From the NCBI GenBank assembly GCA_045586905.1, contig JAZNBF010000027.1:1-15490 (forward strand): a stretch of 15,490 bases of DNA, given 5' to 3'. Source of the stretch: RGIG1828 sp045586905. GTDB taxonomy: Bacteria; Bacillota; Clostridia; UMGS1810. How positions within the stretch are numbered: the stretch's first letter is position 1; the number at the start of each line of letters is the position of its first letter. Below the pieces are notes generated by a model. The model saw only the letters and a program-made list of their open reading frames with translations, was not told the origin of the DNA and made no database searches. The position numbers were made by a program, and so were the translations under genes. Of the stretch, positions 1 to 6,716 are shown in pieces.

Positions 1-265
1 TGTAAACAGAGGCGGCGGCAGCTTCACCAAGGTGTCCATCGATGCCGAAAACTATCGCGAAAAAAGAAACGATGCACTTTCCAGTCTTGCTCACAAGCTC
101 GCATCAAAGGTTGGGGGCACAAGAAGAAGCACAACTCTCGAACCCATGAATGCCTACGAGAGAAGAATTATCCACTCTGCTCTTCAGGATCACGAAAAGG
201 TTACCACATACAGTGTGGGACAGGGTGTAAACAGGAAAGTTGTAATAGCTTTAAAACAAGACTGA
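1..265 (+). CDS. khpB: RNA-binding protein KhpB/Jag (SpoIIIJ-associated), C-terminal part
   Basis: This is the 3' end of a gene that begins before the window; the reading frame starts at base 2 and 87 residues are visible before the TGA at 263-265. The piece covers the end of the KH domain (NRGGGSFTKVSIDAENYREKR) and the R3H domain, with LEPMNAYERRIIHSAL carrying the R-x3-H signature. This is the characteristic end of KhpB/Jag, a cytoplasmic RNA-binding protein that pairs with KhpA and affects cell elongation and division in Gram-positive bacteria. The gene usually sits in the order rpmH-rnpA-yidC-jag-mnmE, and mnmE does follow here. The GTG at base 32 lies inside the conserved domain and is not the start. 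A strong terminator directly follows, so jag ends its transcription unit here. Identification is from recognised motifs and gene order. Confidence 0.93.
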   Translation, partial: VNRGGGSFTKVSIDAENYREKRNDALSSLAHKLASKVGGTRRSTTLEPMNAYERRIIHSALQDHEKVTTYSVGQGVNRKVVIALKQD

Positions 266-278
266 TAAATTCCGGGAG

Positions 279-318
279 GGTGTAAAAAATTTCATATGAA
301 ATTTTTTACACCTTTTTT
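279..318 (+). terminator. Intrinsic terminator after khpB/jag
   Basis: Bases 279-312 form a perfect 34-base inverted repeat (GGTGTAAAAAATTTC pairing with GAAATTTTTTACACC around a central ATAT), followed by six Ts at 313-318. It starts 13 bases after the jag stop codon. On the other strand the stem is not followed by a T run, so it should act mainly on rightward transcription and separates jag from mnmE. Confidence 0.9.
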
Positions 319-333
319 GTATAAATAAGATAA

Positions 334-454
334 ATGAATTGACAACTTCGTTGTCATAAATTGGCTACGCCATGAATTCTCGCTGTCGCTCCATGAATTG
401 AATTGCATTTCATGAAATCTTTGATTTCAATTCATGCGACAAGCAATTCATTGC
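334..454. repeat. Modular hairpin repeat element upstream of mnmE
   Basis: The region is built from short hairpins joined by ATGAATT-like units. Direct copies of the unit start at 334 (ATGAATTG), 356 (ATAAATTG), 372 (ATGAATTC) and 393 (ATGAATTG). Inverted copies (CAATTCAT) are at 428-435 and 444-451. Perfect small stems are GACAAC-TTC-GTTGTC (341-355), TGGC-TAC-GCCA (362-372), TGAAATC-TTT-GATTTCA (413-429) and GCAAT-TC-ATTGC (443-454). An 11-base outer inverted repeat pairs 392-402 with 426-436 and would compete with the 413-429 stem. No reading frame or transposase is present. It looks like a dispersed non-coding palindromic element or an mRNA leader structure; no second copy was found in this window. 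Confidence 0.65.
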
Positions 455-461
455 AGTCCAT

Positions 462-466
462 GGAGG
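462..466 (+). promoter_or_regulatory. Ribosome binding site of mnmE
   Basis: GGAGG lies six bases before the ATG at 473 and fixes that ATG as the start, rather than the in-frame ATG at 434 inside the repeat. The site is partly inside a small hairpin, AGTCC (455-459) with GGACT (465-469), so it may be weakly masked in the mRNA. Confidence 0.8.
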
Positions 467-472
467 ACTTTT

Positions 473-1849
473 ATGAACCTACATTCCACCATCGCCGCCA
501 TCTCCACGCCCCCCGGTACAGGCGGCATTTCCATAATAAGAATATCGGGCACCGATGCAATAGGCATTGCCTCAAAGGTTTTCAAAGCCTCATCATCGGT
601 CTCTCTTTGCGATGTCCCCACCCACACCATTCACCACGGTCATGTTATGTCGTCTTCGGGCAAGGTGATAGACGAGGTGCTCGTGTCGGTAATGAAAGCA
701 CCACGCACCTTCACCGGCGAAGACACAGTTGAAATAAACTGCCACGGTGGAGCGCTTATCACAAGGCATGTGCTCGAAGAGGTGCTGAGATGCGGCGCTG
801 CGAGCGCAGGCAGGGGCGAATTTACCAAAAGAGCCTTTTTGAATGGCAAGCTCGACCTTGCCGAAGCCGAATCGGTCATAGACATCATCAACTCCAAAAC
901 CAGTCTCGAAGAGGAAATCTCCGTAAACAATCTCGGTGGTGCACTCTCGGGAGCAATAAACTCTGTAAGAGAGCGCATCATAGCTCTCATAGCAAACATC
1001 GGCGTTCTCATCGACTATCCCGACGAGGGCCTCGAGCCTTTTGGCGACGATGAGTTTTTCGCAGAGCTCGTTTCCATAAAGAATGAGCTTCAGAAGCTCT
1101 ACGACACCTCCGAATCGGGCATTGTGCTGAAAGAGGGCATTCCCACTGCCATAGTGGGCAAGCCAAATGTGGGCAAATCGTCACTTTTCAATCTTCTGTC
1201 GGGCGAGGAAAGGGCAATTGTCACAAGCATCGAGGGCACCACAAGAGATGCTCTTGAGGAGTGCATTTCCCTTGGCGATGTCACACTCCGTCTTGCCGAC
1301 ACTGCAGGCATAAGAACCACCGACGACGAAGTGGAAAAAATCGGTGTGAAAAAATCACTGGAATACATTGAAAAATCTTCACTCATAATATTTATGGCAG
1401 ATGCAGTTTCGGGACTTGACGAAAGAGACATGGAAATAATAAGCTCGCTTGGCGGCAAAAAGAGCATTGCTCTTATAAACAAAACCGACAAAGGCTCTTT
1501 AAAAGACAAAGAGCATCTTTCGTCCGTCTTCGATGTGGTCATTGAATTTTCTGTCAAAGAGAAAAAGGGCATAGACGAGCTTAAGAGTTCAGTGAGCGAG
1601 CTTTTTGGCATTGGCGCCATCTCGTCATCGTCGCTTTCGGTCATAACCAATGCGCGCCACAGAGATGCAATCGCAAAAGCCATGGAGTCAATCGACTCGG
1701 CAATCCAATCGCAAAAAATGCTCATGCCCACCGACACAGCCTACATCGACCTCGAAGCTGCTGCCCATTCTCTCGGAGAAATTACAGGGCTCACAGTGTC
1801 GGAAGAGGTTGTCGACAGGATTTTCCATAAGTTTTGCATTGGTAAATAA
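473..1849 (+). CDS. mnmE: tRNA uridine-5-carboxymethylaminomethyl(34) synthesis GTPase MnmE
   Basis: Complete 458-residue protein, the usual size of MnmE (TrmE/ThdF). With MnmG it modifies U34 of certain tRNAs in the cytoplasm, using 5,10-methylene-THF and GTP. The N-terminal folate-binding domain opens with the typical TIAAISTPPGTGGISIIRISG-like stretch, and the helical domain has GEFTKRAFLNGKLDLAEAE. The inserted G domain shows G1 GKPNVGKS (229-236), G2 TTRD (256-259), G3 DTAG (276-279) and G4 NKTD (336-339). The C-terminus is FCIGK, with the conserved Cys at 455. Start chosen from the GGAGG site; starting at 434 would add 13 residues absent from the family. mnmG, the usual next gene, is not found downstream; a terminator follows instead. 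No clear promoter was seen in the repeat just upstream. Confidence 0.97.
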   Translation: MNLHSTIAAISTPPGTGGISIIRISGTDAIGIASKVFKASSSVSLCDVPTHTIHHGHVMSSSGKVIDEVLVSVMKAPRTFTGEDTVEINCHGGALITRHVLEEVLRCGAASAGRGEFTKRAFLNGKLDLAEAESVIDIINSKTSLEEEISVNNLGGALSGAINSVRERIIALIANIGVLIDYPDEGLEPFGDDEFFAELVSIKNELQKLYDTSESGIVLKEGIPTAIVGKPNVGKSSLFNLLSGEERAIVTSIEGTTRDALEECISLGDVTLRLADTAGIRTTDDEVEKIGVKKSLEYIEKSSLIIFMADAVSGLDERDMEIISSLGGKKSIALINKTDKGSLKDKEHLSSVFDVVIEFSVKEKKGIDELKSSVSELFGIGAISSSSLSVITNARHRDAIAKAMESIDSAIQSQKMLMPTDTAYIDLEAAAHSLGEITGLTVSEEVVDRIFHKFCIGK

Positions 1850-1926
1850 AGCATGTTTTGCACAGGGTTTTTAAAAAAATATCCCCGTAAAAAAGCAGTG
1901 GTTCTTTACTGATATATTTTAATTTT

Positions 1927-1967
1927 AAGTGCTGTGAAAAGCTTTTTCTTTTCACAACACTTTTTTT
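1927..1967 (+). terminator. Intrinsic terminator after mnmE
   Basis: A 15-base stem, AAGTGCTGTGAAAAG (1927-1941) with CTTTTCACAACACTT (1948-1962), has one C/A mismatch and a six-base loop. It leads into a T run that reaches 1967. It lies 77 bases after the mnmE stop and closes that unit before the lyase genes. Confidence 0.88.
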
Positions 1968-2070
1968 GCAGACTGTGAGGTATGGCGATAAGTGAAAACG
2001 AAGAAGAACTGCTGTTTTGCTTAATTTTGTCGAGCTTGGATATGTCCTTTAAAAATTTTATAAAAAACTC

Positions 2071-2099
2071 TTTATTTTTTTCAAAATATATGTTATTAT
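2071..2099 (+). promoter_or_regulatory. Predicted sigma-A-type promoter of lyase copy 1
   Basis: The -10 is TATTAT (2094-2099) with an extended TG at 2091-2092. The weak -35 TTTATT (2071-2076) is 17 bases upstream. The same arrangement (a TCTTTATTTTTTT stretch, then TGnTATnATG) occurs upstream of copy 2, which supports the call. Predicted start of transcription is near 2106, leaving a leader of about 140 bases. Confidence 0.6.
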
Positions 2100-2134
2100 G
2101 ATAGTACGAAAAATTTTCCGGCATAGCTGCACTC

Positions 2135-2150
2135 TTTTTGTGCACAAAAA
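2135..2150. promoter_or_regulatory. Perfect palindrome in leader of copy 1, candidate operator or RNA hairpin
   Basis: TTTTTGTGCACAAAAA is a perfect 16-base palindrome about 36 bases after the -10. Its core TTTTGT-NN-ACAAAA recurs at a matching place before copy 3 (11276-11289). It may be a repressor site or a 5' mRNA hairpin; the sequence alone cannot decide. Confidence 0.4.
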
Positions 2151-2245
2151 TACACAAAAAAAAGACAATTTTTCAAAATTTGGTTTCAAAAGAGTAAATA
2201 ATGTGATTTTACATATCAATACATTATTAAGAAAGGAAGAAGAAA

Positions 2246-5200
2246 ATGAAAAAATCACTCTCACTTCTCATCATCCTGTCTATGCTTTTGTCTCTGGCTC
2301 TTCCCACGCTTGGTGCGATGGCAGCAGCTAAAGACGCAACCTTCCCCAAGGTTGCCATCAAGATGTCCGACATGGGCATCGTTACAAAAGCAGGACTCAA
2401 AGCAAGCACAGAATACACCAAAAGTGGTGCATTCACAGCTGTGCTGGAGGGCAATGCTCTCAAAAAGAGCACCACGCTTCCTGTGGAGGTAACCGATTTC
2501 ACAGGCGCTGAATATGTTGAGTTCAACATGTACTCCCCTGTTGCAACTGCCACAGCGTTTGCTCTGGCTTTTGTGTCCGACAACCCCACCACAGCAAGCC
2601 TTGACTATTACTATACTGTTGTTGCCTGTAACTATCAGGGCTGGAAGCTCAATTCTTTCAGAATTCAGAGCCTCAGAAAAACAGGCACACCTCTTGGCAT
2701 CAATGCCATCGAAAAGGCTATGCTCATCCCCGGTCACGGTGGTTCCATGGTTGACCCCACAGCCAAGCTCTTTATCGACGACATCGTTCTCACCGCCGAA
2801 GAGTCTGAAGGCGCCAATGTAGAACAGACCGACAAGGTAGAGCTTGAGCCTCTCGTTCTCTGGGAAGCTCAGGAAGGCGGCAAGGGCATTGTCGAAAAAG
2901 CCGGCAAGCTTGCCTATCAGTGGGGCCCCGGTGAAGAACAAATGGAAAAAGGCGGTATGCGTGTTGAACTCCCCAAAGACGGTTCAGCTGCAAAATACAA
3001 AGACATCGTCATCGAAATCTACTCTGCCAAAAACACCGGTCAGGGCATCTGGGTTCCGATGTATGGTGTAGACAATCCCGACACCACCAAAACCGATTTC
3101 TACAAAACCACGTTTTCCATCACCTGGGAAGGTGAATGGAGAGAAATCCACCTTGCAATGTCGGGCGGTCTTGAAGATGTTGGTGTTTTCACCAAAACCA
3201 CAGGTACTCCTGTCATGAAACCCTATGAAGGCACAAACTTTTCTATGGCAGCCAGATTCAACACCACCGATAACGTTTTCTACGACACCGAGATTTACAT
3301 ATCCAAAATCTATCTTGATGGTGAAAGAACAAGAAAGGTAGTTGAAAACCCCACAGGCGAAATCATCCTTCCCGACAACTACGACCCAGACACCATGAAA
3401 GACTTTGTGGCCATGGTTAAGGAAAAACACCCCGACAAACACCATCCCCGTCTTCTCGTTACCGATGAGATTCTTAACAGAATCAAAAAATACAAAGACA
3501 CCGACCCCTTTATGAAAACTGCCTACAACGCAGTTAAAAAGAAGGCCGATGACTACCTCACCACTGCTCCCACACCCGGTCAGTATCTGGGTTCATCAGG
3601 TGTAAGTGCTTTCAATCGTGATGTAGAGCAGGTTGCCAAAAACTGCGGCTTTATGTATCTTCTCACAGATGACCCCATAGAGAAGGCAAAATATGCCGAT
3701 CGTATATGGCTCGAGGTTGAAAATATGTTCAACACCGAGCTCCCCTGGACCGAGACCTCCACAGGTCTTGACGCAGGTCATGTGTGTAACGGTTTTGCTC
3801 TTGCCTATGACTGGTGCTATGACTACTGGTCAAGAGACCAGAAGCGCCTCATGCGTAATGCTCTCATGGAAAAAGCCTTCACCTATGCAATGAACACCCG
3901 TAACGGTGGTGGTTACTTCGCCTTCCGTAACAACGTTGTCGGAGCCAACACCAAAGGCTTTGTAACAGCTTTCCTTGCCATCTGTGACGAAGAAGGCTAC
4001 GAAAACCTTTCCAACGAATTCCTCAACAACATTGATAAGTATTTTGCTGAAGCTCTTTTGTATCAGTTCCAGCCCGACGGTAACTATTCCGAAGGTCTTG
4101 GCTACTGGAGATATGCATATTATTCAACACTGTTTTTCACCAATGCAATGAAAACAGCCATGGGCACCGACATGGGTCTCGAAAACTATCCCGGCATGAA
4201 AGAAACCGTATATTTCCCCTTTGCCATGAGAGGTCCCGTAACAGGCTTCAACCATTCCGACTCCAACGCTGACATAATGAGAGAAGGCAGCCCCTTATAT
4301 TTCTACCTTGCCGAGCTCTATGGCATCACTCAGCCTGCAGCCTACCGTCTCGAAACCTACGAGCAGTATGGTGGCGCAGAGGCAGACGACCTCCTCTGGT
4401 ATAACCCCGAATTTGACTATCCTGTCGACTGGCGTCAGGGCTTCCCCAAGGATCGCATCCTCGACGGTCTCGATCCCATCGCTGTCTTCCGTACAGGCTA
4501 TGGCCCCGATGACATCTATCTGGCATCAAAAGGCGGTAACCACAAAACAGGTCATGACCACCTGGACGGCGGCTCCTTCGTTTTAGATGTGTTCGGTTCA
4601 AGATGGTTCTCCGATCCCGGCGCCGAGCTCTATTTCCCCGAGCTCCCCAGAGGCTACTACTACCGTATCCGTACCGAAGGTCACAACTGTATCGTATTCG
4701 ACCAGAAAGGCGAAGGCAAAATCGGTCAGACAACAGCAGTCAACATGTTCGACGGTAAAACACCGTTTATTGCTTCAGGCTCTGCACCGGGTGCTGCCTA
4801 TGCAGTGTATAACATGGAGCCCTGCTACGATGGCATTGTTACAGAATACAGACGCGGCTTTGCTCTTGTAAACAACCGTACTCAGATGATTATCCGCGAT
4901 GAATTTGAACTTCCCAAATCCACCGACCTCTATTCCTACTATCACACACCCAAGGCAAACGAGATCACCATCAATCCCGATGGCAGATCTCTCACCATGA
5001 AAAACAAAGCAGGAGAGATGCTCAAGGTTAAATTTGTAACCGACATCAAAGATCTTGAAGTAAGTGTTGGTGAAGCTGTCAACCATCCTTCATCTCCCGT
5101 GCCCGGTCCCGATGGCCTTGACAACTCAAATCTTCAGAAGATAATTCTCCACACCGACAATGTTCAAAAAGGTACCATAACCATGGTTATCACACCTATG

Positions 5201-6505
5201 CTTGAAGATATGCCGGTTGTAATGCCCGAAATTCTTCCCGTTTCCGAATGGGATAAATACCTCGAAGACAACACTGCCCTCACAGGCATCTCCATCGACG
5301 GTATTCCTCTTGCAGAGTTTGAACAGGGCGTAGGTTCCTACATTTTTGAAAGTGAAAAAGTGGGCACAGTTACTGCCACAGCTGCCGAAGGTGTAGAACT
5401 TGAAATCACCCAGGCAAATGCCATGGGCCAGGCAGCTCTCATTAAAGCTACAAACAAACAGACAGGCGACACCTTTACCTACAAGGTAAGCTTCACACCT
5501 CTCACCATCCCCGGTGTGTCCTCCGGTGTAGACTTTGAAAAAATCGAAACAGAACTTATTTCTGAAGAAATCAGGCCCCCCGAGCTTTTGCACGACGGTG
5601 ACATCTCAACCCGTTTCACTCAGGATGCCTATGACGGTTCGGCCAACTTCACAATCGACCTTGGTTCATCGCGCTTCCTCACCGACTTCTCCGTATCGTT
5701 CTACGGTGGTAAGTCGAGAAAGAATAAGTTTACCGTAGAATTCTCCGAAGACAAGACCAACTGGACCACAGTGTTTGACGGATTCTCACCCGGCGACACC
5801 GATGCCCTCGTTGCCTACAAAATCACTCCCGCATGGGCACGCTATATCCGCTTCACAGGATGGGGCTGCTATGCAGGTGACGAAGAAACCCCCATAAGCT
5901 CATGGAACTCCATCAACGAGCTTATATTCTCCGAACAGGTGGTCGACTTTGCCGACACCAATGGCCACTGGGCACAGAATGAAATCCTCTTCTCGCGTGA
6001 GCACAAGCTTGTAAACGGTATGGGCGACAACATGTATATGCCCGAAAACTCCGTAACAAGAGCCGAATTCTTCACCATGATGACAAGAGCAAGCAAGTTC
6101 ACTGAGGTTCCCTATGAAGATGGCACCTTTGGCGATGTTAAGAAAGACGACTGGTACAGCACAGCTATAATGACTGCCAAAGACAAAGGCATCATTCCTC
6201 CCGAGATGATGGCAGATGGCAACATCTATCCAAACCAGAATCTCACAAGAGAAGAAATGTGTGCTATTGCAGTTCTTTCCTACACTGCATCAGCTCACAG
6301 ACAGGTAATCTCTGCAAACATGACATCCATCTTCACCGACCTCTCCGACGGTCCATACCTTACCTACATCGACAAAGCCATAGGCCTCCGTATCACAAAT
6401 GGTATGAGCGCAAATACCTTTGCTCCCAAAGCAAACATCACACGTGCTCAGGCTGCGGCAATACTCAGAAGAGTATATCTCAAAGTGTTCAATGTAGCTA
6501 ACTAA
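2246..6505 (+). CDS. SLH-anchored heparinase II/III-like polysaccharide lyase, copy 1
   Basis: Complete, 1419 residues. Signal peptide 1-28 (MKKSLSLL, cleavage near GAMAAA). Two jelly-roll, CBM-like domains (about 30-182 and 198-358) end in FIDDIVL and YISKIYLDG strands. The lyase core starts near HHPRLLVTDE (H400), with an alpha/alpha toroid to about 735 (H512, R561-N562-N563, PDGNYSEGLGYW with Y620), then a heparinase II/III beta-sandwich with GHDH (769-772), SDPG (D790) and EGHN (H813). By analogy with Pedobacter heparinase II, H770 and Y620 are candidate catalytic residues, and H772, D790 and H813 the Zn ligands. Next come a cadherin-like beta-sandwich (about 1010-1092), an F5/8C domain (1098-1232) and three SLH repeats (1232-1285, 1293-1347, 1361-1411; TRAE, TREE and TRAQ motifs). 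It likely cleaves an acidic polysaccharide while held on the cell wall. Substrate and PL family are not determinable here. Confidence 0.88.
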   Translation: MKKSLSLLIILSMLLSLALPTLGAMAAAKDATFPKVAIKMSDMGIVTKAGLKASTEYTKSGAFTAVLEGNALKKSTTLPVEVTDFTGAEYVEFNMYSPVATATAFALAFVSDNPTTASLDYYYTVVACNYQGWKLNSFRIQSLRKTGTPLGINAIEKAMLIPGHGGSMVDPTAKLFIDDIVLTAEESEGANVEQTDKVELEPLVLWEAQEGGKGIVEKAGKLAYQWGPGEEQMEKGGMRVELPKDGSAAKYKDIVIEIYSAKNTGQGIWVPMYGVDNPDTTKTDFYKTTFSITWEGEWREIHLAMSGGLEDVGVFTKTTGTPVMKPYEGTNFSMAARFNTTDNVFYDTEIYISKIYLDGERTRKVVENPTGEIILPDNYDPDTMKDFVAMVKEKHPDKHHPRLLVTDEILNRIKKYKDTDPFMKTAYNAVKKKADDYLTTAPTPGQYLGSSGVSAFNRDVEQVAKNCGFMYLLTDDPIEKAKYADRIWLEVENMFNTELPWTETSTGLDAGHVCNGFALAYDWCYDYWSRDQKRLMRNALMEKAFTYAMNTRNGGGYFAFRNNVVGANTKGFVTAFLAICDEEGYENLSNEFLNNIDKYFAEALLYQFQPDGNYSEGLGYWRYAYYSTLFFTNAMKTAMGTDMGLENYPGMKETVYFPFAMRGPVTGFNHSDSNADIMREGSPLYFYLAELYGITQPAAYRLETYEQYGGAEADDLLWYNPEFDYPVDWRQGFPKDRILDGLDPIAVFRTGYGPDDIYLASKGGNHKTGHDHLDGGSFVLDVFGSRWFSDPGAELYFPELPRGYYYRIRTEGHNCIVFDQKGEGKIGQTTAVNMFDGKTPFIASGSAPGAAYAVYNMEPCYDGIVTEYRRGFALVNNRTQMIIRDEFELPKSTDLYSYYHTPKANEITINPDGRSLTMKNKAGEMLKVKFVTDIKDLEVSVGEAVNHPSSPVPGPDGLDNSNLQKIILHTDNVQKGTITMVITPMLEDMPVVMPEILPVSEWDKYLEDNTALTGISIDGIPLAEFEQGVGSYIFESEKVGTVTATAAEGVELEITQANAMGQAALIKATNKQTGDTFTYKVSFTPLTIPGVSSGVDFEKIETELISEEIRPPELLHDGDISTRFTQDAYDGSANFTIDLGSSRFLTDFSVSFYGGKSRKNKFTVEFSEDKTNWTTVFDGFSPGDTDALVAYKITPAWARYIRFTGWGCYAGDEETPISSWNSINELIFSEQVVDFADTNGHWAQNEILFSREHKLVNGMGDNMYMPENSVTRAEFFTMMTRASKFTEVPYEDGTFGDVKKDDWYSTAIMTAKDKGIIPPEMMADGNIYPNQNLTREEMCAIAVLSYTASAHRQVISANMTSIFTDLSDGPYLTYIDKAIGLRITNGMSANTFAPKANITRAQAAAILRRVYLKVFNVAN

Positions 6506-6550
6506 TACGGGTTTTCCGTCAGTCGCTTAAATTACAACATAAAAACAACT

Positions 6551-6583
6551 CAAAGACCTCACAAAATTTTTGTGAGGTCTTTG
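6551..6583 (+). terminator. Long hairpin after copy 1, probable terminator
   Basis: Bases 6551-6566 (CAAAGACCTCACAAAA) are an exact inverted repeat of 6568-6583, so in practice a stem of about 14 pairs with a short AT loop. It starts 45 bases after the stop codon. The following sequence ATTATAATCG is not a clean T run (T-rich runs come only from about 6600), so termination may be partial. Confidence 0.65.
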
Positions 6584-6649
6584 ATTATAATCGATTTTGG
6601 ATTTTTTGCCTTTTTTCGTATACTTTTGTAAAATGTTTATAAATTTATC

Positions 6650-6678
6650 TTTATTTTTTTGGGGCTTTGTGATATCAT
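6650..6678 (+). promoter_or_regulatory. Predicted sigma-A-type promoter of lyase copy 2
   Basis: Extended -10: TG at 6670-6671 and TATCAT at 6673-6678. The -35 TTTATT (6650-6655) is 17 bases upstream, laid out exactly as for copy 1. It lies only 38 bases before the chosen ATG, so the leader is about 30 bases, much shorter than for copies 1 and 3. Confidence 0.6.
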
Positions 6679-6702
6679 GTTACCACAGTTTGTATTGAAA
6701 TG

Positions 6703-6708
6703 AAAGGA
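6703..6708 (+). promoter_or_regulatory. Ribosome binding site that decides the copy 2 start
   Basis: AAAGGA is followed by two in-frame ATGs, at 6711 and 6717. AGG to 6711 leaves only three bases, while AGG to 6717 leaves nine, the same spacing as in copies 1 and 3. The first ATG lines up with an AAG in those copies, so 6717 is preferred. Confidence 0.65.
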
Positions 6709-6716
6709 AGATGAAA

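Larger units (their letters stand above)
1850..2245. other. Intergenic region between mnmE and first surface lyase gene
   Basis: This 396-base AT-rich gap holds the mnmE terminator (1927-1967), a promoter for the first large gene (2071-2099), and an untranslated leader of about 140 bases with a 16-base palindrome (2135-2150). The ribosome binding site is AAAGGA at 2232-2237, eight bases from the ATG. No convincing gene was seen on either strand. The leftward open frame over 1906-2157 is Lys/Ser/Phe-rich low-complexity sequence that overlaps the terminator. Confidence 0.75.

Noticed and set aside
339..367. TTGACA at 339-344 as the -35 of an mnmE promoter
   Set aside because: No acceptable -10 lies 16-18 bases downstream, and the hexamer overlaps the first hairpin of the repeat, so it is probably chance.
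434..472. Upstream in-frame ATG for mnmE at 434
   Set aside because: It lies in the hairpin repeat, has no ribosome binding site, and would add residues not found in the family. The ATG at 473 has GGAGG at the right distance.
1099..1737. Leftward open frame of 212 codons inside mnmE
   Set aside because: It is fully antisense to well-recognised mnmE, is Ser/Met-rich, and has no recognisable domain. It is a shadow of codon bias, as are the many shorter antisense frames in the lyase genes.
1906..2157. Leftward 83-codon frame in the gap after mnmE
   Set aside because: It is low-complexity Lys/Ser/Phe-rich sequence overlapping the terminator and the copy 1 promoter, with no ribosome binding site seen.
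6624..6637. TTTTGTAAAATGTT upstream of copy 2, similar to TTTTGTCAAAATGTT at 11183-11197, as a shared operator
   Set aside because: The distance to the -10 differs (36 versus 42 bases), there is no symmetry, and the background is AT-rich, so chance is likely.
6711..6716. ATG at 6711 as the start of copy 2
   Set aside because: It is only three bases from AGG, and it aligns with an AAG in copies 1 and 3. The ATG at 6717 has the same nine-base spacing as they do.
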